From positions 124,001-188,000 of the forward strand of contig NZ_LANS01000001.1 in assembly GCF_000964685.1 (NCBI RefSeq): a stretch of 64,000 bases of DNA, written 5' to 3'. The position numbers were made by a program, and so were the translations under genes. The stretch is from Anaplasma phagocytophilum str. Webster (GTDB lineage: Bacteria; Pseudomonadota; Alphaproteobacteria; Rickettsiales; Anaplasmataceae). This document shows, piece by piece, positions 48,465-58,696 of the stretch. How positions within the stretch are numbered: position 1 is the stretch's first letter; each line of letters starts with the position of its first letter. A model generated the notes under the pieces. That model made no database searches and was not told where the DNA came from. It saw only the letters and a list, made by a program, of their open reading frames with translations.

Positions 48465-49814
48465 CTACTTCCCCTTCAGAAGATTCATTATGTCAGAATC
48501 TGCAATCTTATCCATCTTCATCTGACTAAACTTACTTATCATGGAATTCATCTGATTATACTGCTTTAGCAACGCATTTACAGCATCAACCTTAACTCCC
48601 GCACCCTTCGCTATCCTTGCCTTCCTCGCACCATTCAGTATCTCAGGATTCGCCCTCTCCTGCTTCGTCATTGAGTTAATAATCGCAATGTACATGTCGA
48701 CTTTGCTGTCATCAGCTATCCCCGCAACTTTGCGTTTTATATCGTTACCGAAAGCGGGTATAAACTTCATTATATTAGCAATACCACCCATTTTATTCAA
48801 AGCTTTCAGCTGAATAACAAGATCATCCAAATCGAATTTACCCTTCTTGGCCTTCGCCTGTAGCTCATTAATTGTATCCTTGCCAACCGCTTCTACCGCC
48901 TTTTCTACAAGAGATGCGACATCTCCCATATTTAACATTCTACGAGCTATTCTATCAGGATAGAAATCGTCCAAATCTTCAGGCTTCTCTCCCGTAGACA
49001 TGAACTTTATAGGACATCCAGCAACCAACTTCATAGACAAGATAGCACCACCCCTAGGATCACCATCCGCCCTGGTAAAGATCGTCCCAGTAATGCCTAA
49101 CTCCTCATTGAACTTGCGCACCATAGTGACGGCATCTTGCCCCATTAAGGAGTCTACAACCAATACAATTTCAGCTGGTGATACCTCCTTCTTTACACAC
49201 TTCAGCTCATCTATCATGTCCTGATTGATATGCAAGCGCCCCGCTGTATCCAAAAGCACCACATCGTGCCCTTTGAGCCTCGCTTCCCTCATAGCACGCT
49301 TCGCAATATCAAGTGGTTTTTGCTCCTCAACGATGGGAAGACTGTCTATACCAACTCCATCAGCCAAAACCTTCAGCTGTTCTCGAGCTGCAGGACGATA
49401 TACGTCTAAAGACGCTACCAACGGGTTTTTAGAATCCTTCTTTAACCTCAGTGCAACTTTTACTGTGTTAGTAGTCTTACCAACACCTTGAAGCCCAACC
49501 ATCATGATTACTGCAGGAATCTTTCCCTTAAGATCAAGAGCGCTCTTCTCATTACCTAAAACTTCAATCAAACACTCTTCTATACGCTTTATGACCATTT
49601 GCTCCGGGAGCACCCCTTTAACTACATCGCCCCCTACGATCTTGCTTTTTACGTTCTCTATAAATTCGTCAACAACACCAAGATTAACATCCGCATCCAA
49701 CAATGCCTGAGTTATATCTTCTATTACAAGATCAAAATCCTTGCTGGATATCTCCCGCTTTCCACTTAACCTTTGCAGCGCAGAAGAAAACCCCTTGGTT
49801 AAAGAGTTAAACAT
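48465..49814 (-). CDS. ffh: Signal recognition particle GTPase Ffh
   Basis: Protein subunit of the signal recognition particle, which targets membrane proteins during translation. ATG 49814 (MFNSLTKGFSSALQRLSG) gives 449 residues. The NG domain has GLQGVGKTTNTVKVA, DVYRPAAREQL, DTAGRLHIN and TRADGDPRGGA. The Met-rich M domain at about 300-449 ends with QMNSMISKFSQMKMDKI. It overlaps the upstream MrpD-like gene by 8 bp, so the two are translationally coupled. The SRP RNA was not found in this window. Confidence 0.97.
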   Translation of the reverse strand: MFNSLTKGFSSALQRLSGKREISSKDFDLVIEDITQALLDADVNLGVVDEFIENVKSKIVGGDVVKGVLPEQMVIKRIEECLIEVLGNEKSALDLKGKIPAVIMMVGLQGVGKTTNTVKVALRLKKDSKNPLVASLDVYRPAAREQLKVLADGVGIDSLPIVEEQKPLDIAKRAMREARLKGHDVVLLDTAGRLHINQDMIDELKCVKKEVSPAEIVLVVDSLMGQDAVTMVRKFNEELGITGTIFTRADGDPRGGAILSMKLVAGCPIKFMSTGEKPEDLDDFYPDRIARRMLNMGDVASLVEKAVEAVGKDTINELQAKAKKGKFDLDDLVIQLKALNKMGGIANIMKFIPAFGNDIKRKVAGIADDSKVDMYIAIINSMTKQERANPEILNGARKARIAKGAGVKVDAVNALLKQYNQMNSMISKFSQMKMDKIADSDIMNLLKGK

Positions 49815-51327
49815 AAGCCCATACCAAAACAATAATACAAATACTCAACATAACCAAAAGCAATGTAGAGCTAACAACCCCAGATGGCGACCTGGCTGAT
49901 AATACAGTAGAACCACTAGTTTCTATGCTAAAAGCTCCCCCCGCAAAAAGGCCTCCCAACACCTCTCTCATGCGTGACGCAGCATGTGCAAACTTTTCCG
50001 CCATTATAAAAAACTGCCGATAGACCCAGCTATCACCTATGGCAGACTCGTACCGTCCCAAAAACTGCCTTCTAAACAAAATAAAAAACAGAACAACGCC
50101 ACCGAGCCATATTAGCTTAGTTGCTACAGCACCAAATGTATATACAAATTTATGCTCTGAAAAAAGCAAGCCCTCGCCATACAATACACCAGACACCGTA
50201 ATAATAAGCGACAACATTATAATTGAGAGCTTAGAAGAAAAAGGACTAGGCGCATACTCCGGAGTTGTAGAACACGGCTTTAAGCATGCCAACCAAAAAA
50301 GCTTCATTCCATTACTCGCAAATAACAACCATCCCAACATAGGCTGCATATACTTTAGGAGCATATAGTCAAAACTCTGCAAGTTCATATGTAACATTAG
50401 CCCTTTCGTCACAAAACCAGCAGTCCACGGGAAGCCCCCTAAATTCAACAGAGCCACTATACAACCCATAGCTTCCATAGATGCCAATTTAAAACACCCA
50501 GCCATTCTGTTAATATCAACATGCCCAGAACGTTTTACCACTGAATCAGCAAACATCCCCAAAAGAAGCTGGTATAATACTGAAAATGATAACTGCACGA
50601 TTATAAGGTCTGATGGTATTCCCGGACACCCAATAGCCATCATAAGCAATCCTGCCTGCCCTACAAACATGTAAGCCATCAGCCTACGAACATTCTGCTC
50701 AAGAAAGGCAAATATCGCAGCATATATAGAAGTGAAAATACCGAAGTATAAAATTATGGACTCGCCAGAAAAGAACTTTAACAAAACATACAATGCCACT
50801 TTAGTTGTGAACAAGGAAAGTACCAGCATCCCAAAACTTGACGATACCGGATATGCGCGCACAAGCCATGATGCTGCAGGAAAAGCTGCTGTATTTATTA
50901 TCAAACCAAGCATAAAAAACCATCTAGGTATCCCCTCTAGAACCCCTAAATGAGCATGCTGACTTGCACCCACAAGCAACAAAAAGCCAGAAATAAAATG
51001 CAAACATGCATAATGTAAAAATGCAAAATCCCTGCCTTTATATGCCCCAAATGCTACAATACATACTGCAGTAAGCGCCATAATCTCAAAGCCAATAGTT
51101 ACCAATGTGAGATTTGAAAATAACAATACTGCAATACTGCTAATGCAATATAGCAGAGAACATAAGAGCTCCTTAAAACCTACCCTACACCTACAAACTA
51201 TGCAAAACATAGATGCAAGAAACGACATAATCAGCGGAATAGCACTGACTTTGTCCAATGAAAACACGTTCTCACCACCCAATGCCTGAAAAATATTACT
51301 GAACGTAAAATTATACAAAGAACCCAT
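49807..51327 (-). CDS. MrpD/NuoN-like proton-conducting membrane transporter subunit
   Basis: Member of the proton-translocating antiporter-like family (MrpA/MrpD, NuoL/M/N). ATG 51327 gives 506 residues; a GTG at 51369 is also possible and no Shine-Dalgarno decides. It is strongly hydrophobic, with about 12-14 helices. Family features are FEIMALTAVCIVAFGA (the Glu of helix 5), a Lys in LFTTKVALYVLLKF, and GGFPWTAGFVTKGLML. Its separation from the other mrp genes by about 5.7 kb, and its coupling to ffh, are odd. NuoM/NuoN paralogue is the alternative. Confidence 0.8.
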   Translation of the reverse strand: MGSLYNFTFSNIFQALGGENVFSLDKVSAIPLIMSFLASMFCIVCRCRVGFKELLCSLLYCISSIAVLLFSNLTLVTIGFEIMALTAVCIVAFGAYKGRDFAFLHYACLHFISGFLLLVGASQHAHLGVLEGIPRWFFMLGLIINTAAFPAASWLVRAYPVSSSFGMLVLSLFTTKVALYVLLKFFSGESIILYFGIFTSIYAAIFAFLEQNVRRLMAYMFVGQAGLLMMAIGCPGIPSDLIIVQLSFSVLYQLLLGMFADSVVKRSGHVDINRMAGCFKLASMEAMGCIVALLNLGGFPWTAGFVTKGLMLHMNLQSFDYMLLKYMQPMLGWLLFASNGMKLFWLACLKPCSTTPEYAPSPFSSKLSIIMLSLIITVSGVLYGEGLLFSEHKFVYTFGAVATKLIWLGGVVLFFILFRRQFLGRYESAIGDSWVYRQFFIMAEKFAHAASRMREVLGGLFAGGAFSIETSGSTVLSARSPSGVVSSTLLLVMLSICIIVLVWAYV

Positions 51328-51369
51328 GGAAAATGTAACATCTAGCCCCTGTACTCTATATACCCGCAC

Positions 51370-52113
51370 AATCCTACGCTAACAAGTCAATATCCAACGC
51401 CACAGGTTAAAACATTATTTCGAAACCAAAGACATGAATCATAGCACATGCATCACGTGTTACTTGAATCAGTAAACGCATGTCCTCTGCACCAAAAAAA
51501 CACATCACTGCAAATTCCAATACTTTGCGCCGCTGTAGCTCTTATCAACTACTTCTCAATATAATACGCATATATAGACGCCTCTATAACCCCTCATCTA
51601 TGCGCTTAGGTTGCGGTATATCACCCCTATAAAAGCACTGTAACTATTTGCTGAATTATAGCACAATGCTGCGTCACAAATTTACAACTACCCATTTAGA
51701 TACCAGGGATAATAGCCTTTATTGCAATTACGTCATGGACTCATTATCAAAGTCATAATTCTTTGCAAACGCTGTAATAGTGCATGCCCATAGAAACTTC
51801 TGATCTAACCTGCACCTATACGCTGAGATATATAAACACTTATTGCCCACAGGCGATGTATTTATAGTAGTAAGGAAGCTATATTTTATGCCGAGATATT
51901 TGCTTTTGTTTGAGAAAGCATTCCAGCAGATAGTTGTTTTACAGGCTCATATGACAAAAAAGCTACTGACCCTAGAACATTATAGCACAAACCTCAGACG
52001 CTGGCTGTACCAGCGCAAGCACATAATGTATGCTGAAATCTTCCAATATCTATGTCCCAAAGCATGCACATATAACACAGCGCGTTATAGCAACAGCTAA
52101 TTACACACATACC
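51370..52113. other. Intergenic, 744 bp, no feature recognised
   Basis: Lies between the MrpD-like gene and the COQ10-like gene, both on the minus strand. No tRNA, repeat or supported frame was seen. The plus frame at 51843-52100 lacks a Shine-Dalgarno and any recognisable domain. Confidence 0.5.
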
Positions 52114-52572
52114 TTATTTTAGCAATTGGTACGCCCTGTTTTTAAACGCACGAGATATGTTAGAAATAGCCATGCTTGATGCCATATCGAACGCAAATTG
52201 CAACATTCTGTTTTTGAAAGAAAAATTCACAAAAAACGTCACCAAGGTCTCCCTTTCATTTTTAGGCAGGAAATTCCACTCACTACATAAAGTATTAAAC
52301 ACTCCATCAGTAGAAACAGCTCTTATCCACCCTGGGTTCTCTAAAGTCGGAGTAGAGAAACTAACTTCGGAAGTATACGCACCTTCAAGTGACATGAATT
52401 GCGCCACCAACTTCACAAACATCGAAGCATCATGCCTTTCAAGAATCACTACTTCCTTACACCACGGTAGAAACGCGGGATACTTCTCAACATCAAGAAC
52501 AATGGAAAATATATCTTTTGCCGGAAAACTAAGCACTTCGCTCTTGCTAAACCCACGCCTAGCTCGCACCAT
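52114..52572 (-). CDS. COQ10/RatA-like START-fold protein
   Basis: Small protein of the polyketide-cyclase/START fold related to yeast Coq10 and E. coli RatA; the family binds ubiquinone or other lipids. ATG 52572 (MVRARRGFSKSEVLSF) gives 152 residues; a GTG at 52578 adds two. Signature segments are VLDVEKYPAFLPWCKEV at about residues 27-43 and WNFLPKNERETLVTFFVNF. In alphaproteobacteria it likely supports respiratory-chain function. The toxin role proposed for RatA is not implied. Confidence 0.88.
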   Translation of the reverse strand: MVRARRGFSKSEVLSFPAKDIFSIVLDVEKYPAFLPWCKEVVILERHDASMFVKLVAQFMSLEGAYTSEVSFSTPTLENPGWIRAVSTDGVFNTLCSEWNFLPKNERETLVTFFVNFSFKNRMLQFAFDMASSMAISNISRAFKNRAYQLLK

Positions 52573-52629
52573 ACACACACTGCTAAAAAAGGAAACTAGG
52601 AGATCCGCATTTGCCGTAACGCTTTGCTT

Positions 52630-52772
52630 AGTGTCCTGAGACTAAAGCTAAGGTGGGCGCCGTGTAATAACCTACTCGAGGTTACCAGTGACGGCTCCCT
52701 ATAAGAACAAAATCGGGCTCGAGGCACTTTCAACCTACACGAACAACGCAGACCCCCGCAGGAGGATACCAA
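52630..52772 (-). ncRNA. ssrS: Probable 6S RNA
   Basis: On the minus strand, between dnaK and the COQ10-like gene, lies a GC-richer block with 6S features. A terminal pairing CCTCCTG/CAGGA closes the ends. GTTCG, then CCTCGAGCCCGATTTT and GGGAGCC follow the order seen in E. coli 6S (GTTCG, CCTGAGCCGATATTT, GGCGCTCC). The 3' part ACACGGCGCCCACCTTAG resembles ACACATTCACCTTGA. An inner hairpin TAACCT-CGAGT-AGGTTA is perfect. Ends are approximate. 6S RNA binds and restrains the housekeeping RNA polymerase. Confidence 0.68.
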
Positions 52773-52794
52773 ACTACCCAATACTTATCAACAC

Positions 52795-54732
52795 CTAAGT
52801 ATTCTTCTTGTCCTCGTCCTTATTAATCTCCTGATATTCGGAATCTACAACACGCTCTTCCGGATTACCATCAGAACCCCCACTACTGCTTCCAGATTGA
52901 TCAGCACTTCCCGCACCGTCATTCTTATTAGCCGCATATGCAGCTTCTCCCAGCTTCATGGATAGATTCATAAGCGCATCATACTTCTGCTGCAGAGTAT
53001 CAGTACTACAGTTGCTATCATTCAAGCACTCTCTCAAATCCTTGATAGCGCTCTCGATATTAGACTTATCAGCACCCGCAACCTTATCTCCATAATCCTT
53101 CAAAGACTTCTCTACAGAATGTATCAGCCCCTCAGAACTATTCTTCAGCTCCACATGCTTCTTACGCTTTTCATCGTCTTCCGCCCGGTCCTGAGCATCT
53201 TTGACCATCTTCTTGATTTCTTCATCACTTAAGCCACCAGAAGACTGTATCTTAATAGTCTGCTCCTTACCTGAAGCCTTATCCTTTGCTGAAACGTGCA
53301 CTATACCATTAGCGTCTATGTCAAAAGTCACCTCAATTTGAGGAACACCGCGTGGAGCATGAGGAATACCCTCCAGACTAAACTGCCCCAACAACTTATT
53401 GTCGATTGCCATCTTACGCTCACCTTGGTACACCTTAATAGTCACCGCAGTTTGACCATCTTCAGCCGTAGAGAACACCTGCGACTTCTTAGTAGGAATT
53501 GTAGTATTACGCTCAATCAAAGGCGTAAATACACCACCCAAAGTTTCTATACCCAAAGATAGCGGAGCAACATCCAACAACAAGACATCACGAACATCAC
53601 CTGTTAAGATACCACCCTGTATCGCAGCACCTACAGCTACAACTTCATCTGGATTTACACCTTGACATGGCTCTTTCCCAAAGAAGTCTTTCACCCTTTG
53701 AATAACCTTAGGAACCCTGGTCATACCACCAACTAGCACAACCTCGTCGACCTTACTGTTATCCTTAATACCCGCATCACTCAAAGCCTTCTTACATGGC
53801 TCTATAGTGCGCTCGATTAACTCGTCTACCAAACCCTCAAACTTAGCCCTACTCAGCTTCAAACTCAAGTGCTTCGCGCCAGTGCTGTCGCTAGAAATAA
53901 ACGGAAGAGTTATATCTGTCTCTAACCTGGTAGATAACTCAATCTTAGCCTTCTCCGCAGCCTCCTTGACCCGCTGAACAGCCATAGGGTCATTACGTAG
54001 ATTTATACCTGTTTCTTTTTGGAAACTCTCCATCATATGTTCCATGATGGCATTATCAAAGTCCTCACCACCAAGCTTAGTATCACCATTAGTAGCTTTA
54101 ACTTCAAATACACCGTCAGCTATCTCCAAAACAGATACGTCAAATGTACCACCACCAAGATCGTATACTACTATAGTCCTTTGCTTGTCACCCTTATCTA
54201 ACCCGTACGCCAAAGCTGCTGCTGTAGGTTCATTAATTATTCTCACAACATCTAGGCCAGCAATCGTACCAGCATCCTTTGTTGCCTGACGTTGAGCATC
54301 GTTAAAATACGCAGGCACCGTAATAACCGCCTTCTTCACTGGAGCACCAAAGTATCTCTCAGCAGTTTCCTTGATCTTTTCCAAGACAAACGCGCCAATC
54401 TGAACCGGAGAATAACCCTCACCCTTTGCTCTTATCCAAGCATCACCGTTCTTTGCAGGAAACACCTCATAAGGACACTTCAAATCCCTCATGTCATCGT
54501 ATCTGCGGCCGATAATCCTTTTGCTCGCATATATCGTGTTCTGAGCATTGATATTTGCTTGCCGCTTAGCCAATTCCCCTACTAGCCTTTCATTATCAGT
54601 AAACGCAACAACAGACGGGGTGGTCCTCGAACCTTCACTGTTTTCTATCACCTTTGCGGTACCAGCCTCCATAACAGCAACACAGGAATTCGTAGTACCT
54701 AGATCTATACCTATTATACGCTCAGCCGCCAT
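52795..54732 (-). CDS. dnaK: Chaperone DnaK (Hsp70)
   Basis: ATP-dependent protein-folding chaperone. ATG 54732 ([17 protein letters not shown]) has GGGGG six bases upstream and is preferred over ATG 54744. It has 645 residues. The nucleotide-binding domain has [24 protein letters not shown] and [13 protein letters not shown]. The substrate-binding domain includes [17 protein letters not shown]. The C-terminal lid ends in an acidic tail (NKDEDKKNT). No grpE or dnaJ is adjacent. It has its own upstream promoter candidate. Confidence 0.98.
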   Translation of the reverse strand: MAAERIIGIDLGTTNSCVAVMEAGTAKVIENSEGSRTTPSVVAFTDNERLVGELAKRQANINAQNTIYASKRIIGRRYDDMRDLKCPYEVFPAKNGDAWIRAKGEGYSPVQIGAFVLEKIKETAERYFGAPVKKAVITVPAYFNDAQRQATKDAGTIAGLDVVRIINEPTAAALAYGLDKGDKQRTIVVYDLGGGTFDVSVLEIADGVFEVKATNGDTKLGGEDFDNAIMEHMMESFQKETGINLRNDPMAVQRVKEAAEKAKIELSTRLETDITLPFISSDSTGAKHLSLKLSRAKFEGLVDELIERTIEPCKKALSDAGIKDNSKVDEVVLVGGMTRVPKVIQRVKDFFGKEPCQGVNPDEVVAVGAAIQGGILTGDVRDVLLLDVAPLSLGIETLGGVFTPLIERNTTIPTKKSQVFSTAEDGQTAVTIKVYQGERKMAIDNKLLGQFSLEGIPHAPRGVPQIEVTFDIDANGIVHVSAKDKASGKEQTIKIQSSGGLSDEEIKKMVKDAQDRAEDDEKRKKHVELKNSSEGLIHSVEKSLKDYGDKVAGADKSNIESAIKDLRECLNDSNCSTDTLQQKYDALMNLSMKLGEAAYAANKNDGAGSADQSGSSSGGSDGNPEERVVDSEYQEINKDEDKKNT

Positions 54733-54774
54733 GACTACCCCCATTCGAAAAAAACAAAAAACTCAGACACGGTA

Positions 54775-54803
54775 GATATAATAACCAAAGCTGCAAATTA
54801 CAA
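54775..54803 (-). promoter_or_regulatory. Candidate promoter of dnaK
   Basis: On the minus strand TTGTAA (54803-54798) is followed after 17 bases by TATATC (54780-54775), about 31 bases before the first dnaK ATG. It has the same layout as the sodB promoter. No clear heat-shock sigma32 -35 box (CTTGAA) was seen. Confidence 0.4.
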
Positions 54804-54993
54804 CCCCCTATTTAAAAATTAGAGAAATATGTCCCTGATACCTAGCAACACACGTGTCCTTACACCACAACAGACCTGATATGCACAATACATGTCAGGA
54901 AACTAGTAATACAAACGCTACCAACAAACATCACGCCCCGTTACTAGCTCTATATTGAAGCACCAAAAGCCTCAAATACCCCACTAACTATGC

Positions 54994-56904
54994 TTACGAT
55001 ATTTTAGAGAGCATCCGCGTTAACCACTTATCAACCCAAGTCACCGCAACCACGCTCTCTCCAACCTCCGCAACATTTTCTGCCAGACTCTTCTGATGAT
55101 CAGTACCCTCAGCAGGCAATTCCGCTGCTTCCTCTTTTTTCTTAACAGAATCTGCCGTCACGACCACAGCACTAGACAACTCCTCATGAAGCAAGCTACT
55201 ATAGCCCTTCTCAGCACGAATATTATAATCAGATATACCTAGATTATCATCTACATCAAGCCTGATGAGAACTTTGAATTCACTCTCTATCTCAGCAATC
55301 TGCCTTCGCTTGCTATTGAATAGATGCGATACAACCGAAGAAACAACAGAAACCACAAGTATCTTTTCAGGATTCTTGTTAGCCACGTAACTAACATCAC
55401 GCAAAATACTAGCAGAAATAGACTCTAATGACCTCGTTCTACCAACCCCCTTGCAATGATGACACTGCACTGTGCTGCTATCCAGGATACTCTGCTTCAC
55501 CCTCTGCCTGGAAATTTCCATCAAACCAAATGCACTTATGTACCCAAACTGAATCTTAGCTTTATCCCCCTTGAAAGCTTCGCGCACCTCAGCCTCAACA
55601 GCCCTGCAATAGCGATACTTTACCATATCTATGAAATCTATCACAATGAGCCCGGATAATCCCCGTAAATTCACCTGCCTAGCAATCTCTTTTACGGCCT
55701 CCATATTCGTCCTATAGGCGGTTTCTTCGATGCTATCTTCTCCTGTCATTCTTCCAGAATTCACGTCTATGGAAACTAAAGCCTCCGTAGGTGTTATTAC
55801 CAAATACCCTCCAGAAGGCAGATATATCTTATCTGTATACAATTCCAAAATCTGAGCATTGACCCTATAATGCGTAAATATGGGAATACTACCCTTATAT
55901 GTCCTTACACGCAGCCTATTGCCGAACATAGACTTTGCGTACTCCTTCACAAGACCAAATGCCTTACTACCAGCTACCACAACATCATGGACGTTCTCAT
56001 CACAGAAATCGCGCAAAGTGCGCTTTATCACATCAGCTTCTACGTACAATAGAGAAGGATGCGTAACAGACTCAAAACTACTTTTTACCTCATCCCACGT
56101 AGACTGTAAGTACGATAAATCTCGCTCCAATTCCTTATGAGTTCTATTGCTCCCAGCAGTCCTAATAATAACACCAGCCTCTTTTGGAAGCTTCATCTCA
56201 TCTAGAAACTCTTTCAAATTTTTCCTGTGGACACAATCATCTATACGCCGCGATATGCCACTGTTCTTGTTTCCAGAATTTGGCATAAAAATGCAATACC
56301 TTCCTGCAAGAACTATATAAGTCGAAAAAGTAGCGCACTTGCTACCCCTCTCCTCCTTCGTGATCTGAACCATGAGTTTCTGATCAACCTTTATGACATT
56401 CTGCACCTTATACATCTTGTGCGGCACCAACTTGCCCTTGCCATTCTTGCCTTCAGAACACCTCTTGCCTGCTCGCTGTTCCTCAGCTAAGGACTGCACT
56501 TTATCAGCATCTTCTGAACTACTTTCTTCAGAAGGCTCTGCATCTCCCGTACACTCTTCCTCTTCAGAGTGCTCATCTTGCTCCGAATTATCACCATACA
56601 GATTCTTCAACAGAACATCTTTCTCTTCCTGAGGAATTTGATAATGCTCAACCGCTATTTCTGAAAACGGCAAAAACCCGTGCTTTCCTACACCATACTC
56701 TATAAAAACAGCCTGCAATGAAGGCTCAATACGCCGAACAACAGCGAAATAAATATTCCCCCCACGTAACTGCTTCCTATCCTTTAATTCCTGATCAAAC
56801 TCAACAACCTTTCCCTCGTCGAGCACCGCAACTCTTATCTCATCTAGGTATACGGCATCAATTAATATTCTCTTTCCACTACCACTATTAGACACAAAAC
56901 ACAA
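54994..56904 (-). CDS. RNase E/G family endoribonuclease
   Basis: Endonuclease for rRNA and mRNA processing. It has 636 residues, starting at TTG 56904; GTG 56895 is possible and no ATG precedes the S1 domain. The N-terminal S1 region (LRGGNIYFAVVRRIEPSLQA, GKHGFLPFSEI) is interrupted by a very acidic insertion at about 105-150. Catalytic Asp residues lie in VSIDVNSGRMTGE and LIVIDFIDM. The zinc-link Cys pair is in CHHCKGVGR. The E. coli RNase E scaffold tail is absent, so Rne versus Rng cannot be settled. It follows mrpC by 93 bp. Confidence 0.95.
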   Translation of the reverse strand: MCFVSNSGSGKRILIDAVYLDEIRVAVLDEGKVVEFDQELKDRKQLRGGNIYFAVVRRIEPSLQAVFIEYGVGKHGFLPFSEIAVEHYQIPQEEKDVLLKNLYGDNSEQDEHSEEEECTGDAEPSEESSSEDADKVQSLAEEQRAGKRCSEGKNGKGKLVPHKMYKVQNVIKVDQKLMVQITKEERGSKCATFSTYIVLAGRYCIFMPNSGNKNSGISRRIDDCVHRKNLKEFLDEMKLPKEAGVIIRTAGSNRTHKELERDLSYLQSTWDEVKSSFESVTHPSLLYVEADVIKRTLRDFCDENVHDVVVAGSKAFGLVKEYAKSMFGNRLRVRTYKGSIPIFTHYRVNAQILELYTDKIYLPSGGYLVITPTEALVSIDVNSGRMTGEDSIEETAYRTNMEAVKEIARQVNLRGLSGLIVIDFIDMVKYRYCRAVEAEVREAFKGDKAKIQFGYISAFGLMEISRQRVKQSILDSSTVQCHHCKGVGRTRSLESISASILRDVSYVANKNPEKILVVSVVSSVVSHLFNSKRRQIAEIESEFKVLIRLDVDDNLGISDYNIRAEKGYSSLLHEELSSAVVVTADSVKKKEEAAELPAEGTDHQKSLAENVAEVGESVVAVTWVDKWLTRMLSKIS

Positions 56905-56997
56905 CCAACACTAAATAAATTAAAAAACTACCTTACACCACGTAACCCAATACCCACGAGAAGCTAGATATGCACACATGGCAATACTTGACCTAGC

Positions 56998-57321
56998 TCA
57001 AGACGACTTCTCTATCTTAACAACAATAGCCAACCCCACTGCCACAGTGACCACACCCACAACAATAGCAGTTAACATCAAGACACTTGGCAAAGGGTTG
57101 CTATACGACAGCGCTGCATCCCCTCGCGAAACTATGGGCGCAATACCCTCACTTACGTAGCCTAAAGACACATAAAATATCAATACTGAGGTTTGGAAAA
57201 TACCCAAACCCATCAATTGTTTTATGCGGCTGCCACTAGTAACAACAATAAACAACCCTATAGATGCGAAAAATGCAAAGGCTATGTAATTTATATGCGA
57301 CATTAAGAAAGTCATCAGCAT
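56998..57321 (-). CDS. mrpC: Mrp antiporter subunit MrpC (NuoK-like)
   Basis: Small three-helix subunit of the multisubunit cation/proton antiporter, homologous to NuoK. ATG 57321 is taken (107 residues); a GTG at 57327 or ATG 57315 is possible, the last being best spaced from AGGTGG. The C-terminal signature NPLPSVLMLTAIVVGVV is typical of MrpC. It follows mrpB by about 60 bp and precedes the RNase E/G gene. Confidence 0.88.
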   Translation of the reverse strand: MLMTFLMSHINYIAFAFFASIGLFIVVTSGSRIKQLMGLGIFQTSVLIFYVSLGYVSEGIAPIVSRGDAALSYSNPLPSVLMLTAIVVGVVTVAVGLAIVVKIEKSS

Positions 57322-57385
57322 TTCCACCTACGCAAGAGCACTCGTCCCTTGAGCTGCTAAAATCTTATACTACAGCTCTGCAAAC

Positions 57386-57826
57386 TCAGTTTATATCATT
57401 TTTCAATGATGCAAAGTCAAAATACACACTCGCGATGGAAGCACATACCGTAATACCGACTCCCAACTCTACAATAAATACCCCAAGCTTCTGCTCAGTC
57501 ACAGAATCAAACAGCAAAAATACGTAAGATAAAAAATTCCCACCGAAAAGTATGGATACCATCCCCGTCATAATGTATATGAACAGCCCAATGGCCCCGA
57601 CAGTAACTAAATTTGGTAAAACCTCCCTAATCCTTACATCCCCAAAGACCATGGCATACATAATAATCGCAGATGCCACAATAACTCCACCTTGAAATCC
57701 TCCTCCAGGGCTAAAATCCCCATGAACCTGCACATAAAACCCGTACATTAAAATAACAGAAAACATGAAGGAAGTTACATAACGTAGCGCGAAATCATCA
57801 CGAAATATGGCTACCACCCTGCTCAT
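57386..57826 (-). CDS. mrpB: Mrp antiporter subunit MrpB
   Basis: Four-helix membrane subunit of 146 residues, homologous to MnhB. The signature HGDFSPGGGFQGGVIVASA lies at about residues 34-52 and is highly typical. ATG 57826 overlaps the stop of the previous gene in an ATGA arrangement, showing translational coupling. Confidence 0.93.
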   Translation of the reverse strand: MSRVVAIFRDDFALRYVTSFMFSVILMYGFYVQVHGDFSPGGGFQGGVIVASAIIMYAMVFGDVRIREVLPNLVTVGAIGLFIYIMTGMVSILFGGNFLSYVFLLFDSVTEQKLGVFIVELGVGITVCASIASVYFDFASLKNDIN

Positions 57827-58389
57827 ACTCTCCTATGCCCTCCTTTTCCAACTAATAATGAAACACACATAGCTCCAGTAAAAACTACCAGTGTTTCGCA
57901 CATAGTATCATATCCCCGTAAACTCGCTAAAATAGCACTTACTAAATTGGGAATATCTGTATCAGCATAGACATCAGCTAACGATAAACTAGACACAGAA
58001 TTAGCAGGCGATGTAGCATCACCAAACTTCGGCAGATCGAGCACTGCATATCCCAGTGCCGCAAACATCATCATTGAAAGAGCGCCAGCTACCAGCAATT
58101 TTACTCGTTCACAGGTATGCCATATATTACGAACTTTAGCAGTATCCCAATTCCCAAGGTACGAAAGCACGAGCAACATTAAGACAGTACTAAAACCAGC
58201 TCCTACAGCAGCTTCAGTAATCGCTACATCAGGAGCACTCATAACCAAATATAAGGTAGCAATAGTTATGCTAAATGCACACATAGTAACAGTATTCACT
58301 AGCAAATTTTCAAAAAATGCCACCGCACTAGCAAAAACTACGAGGAATAACAGCAACATGCCGTCAATTATATTGTTACTAGAAAACAT
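57823..58389 (-). CDS. MrpA C-terminal-type subunit (MbhD/MbhE-like, DUF4040)
   Basis: 188-residue membrane protein. The N-terminal part (SAPDVAITEAAVGAGFSTVL, residues about 50-69) is the DUF4040/MbhD signature. The later segment NLVSAILASLRGYDTMCETL resembles MbhE or the last part of MrpA. In many bacteria these are fused to the large NuoL-like MrpA; here they form a separate gene. It overlaps mrpG by 11 bp and mrpB by 4 bp. Confidence 0.88.
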   Translation of the reverse strand: MFSSNNIIDGMLLLFLVVFASAVAFFENLLVNTVTMCAFSITIATLYLVMSAPDVAITEAAVGAGFSTVLMLLVLSYLGNWDTAKVRNIWHTCERVKLLVAGALSMMMFAALGYAVLDLPKFGDATSPANSVSSLSLADVYADTDIPNLVSAILASLRGYDTMCETLVVFTGAMCVSLLVGKGGHRRV

Positions 58390-58690
58390 CTAAACTATCC
58401 GACCCGTCGTTCTCCTTAGAATTACATGCAGCACCCGTCAAAATGCCACATATAGTAGTATTCGTAATTAATAATAAACAAATTAGCACTAAAGTCTTTA
58501 ATGTAAACACCGAAAACCCGTACTGCATTGCCAAACCCAGACATATAAGAATCATGCCCAAAGAATCAAGTATGCTTGCTGCATGGACTCTAGAGTAAAA
58601 ATCAGGAAGTCGAATCACTCCCACAACAGCAACAACAACGAAAACTATACCCAATCCCATAACCCCCATGCCAATCATAGGAAGAAGCAT
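58379..58690 (-). CDS. mrpG: Mrp antiporter subunit MrpG
   Basis: 103-residue membrane subunit. VIRLPDFYSRVHAAS is the MrpG signature. About three helices are present, followed by a short acidic tail (NSKENDGSDSLDVF). It starts 6 bp after mrpF and overlaps the MbhD-like gene by 11 bp. Confidence 0.93.
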   Translation of the reverse strand: MLLPMIGMGVMGLGIVFVVVAVVGVIRLPDFYSRVHAASILDSLGMILICLGLAMQYGFSVFTLKTLVLICLLLITNTTICGILTGAACNSKENDGSDSLDVF

Positions 58691-58696
58691 GCTTAA

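Noticed and set aside
51843-52100. Plus-strand frame of 85 codons
   Set aside because: No Shine-Dalgarno, no domain, and low similarity to coding composition.
52596-52781. Minus-strand frame of 61 codons over the 6S RNA candidate
   Set aside because: Explained better as structured RNA: terminal stem, inner hairpin and ordered 6S-like boxes.
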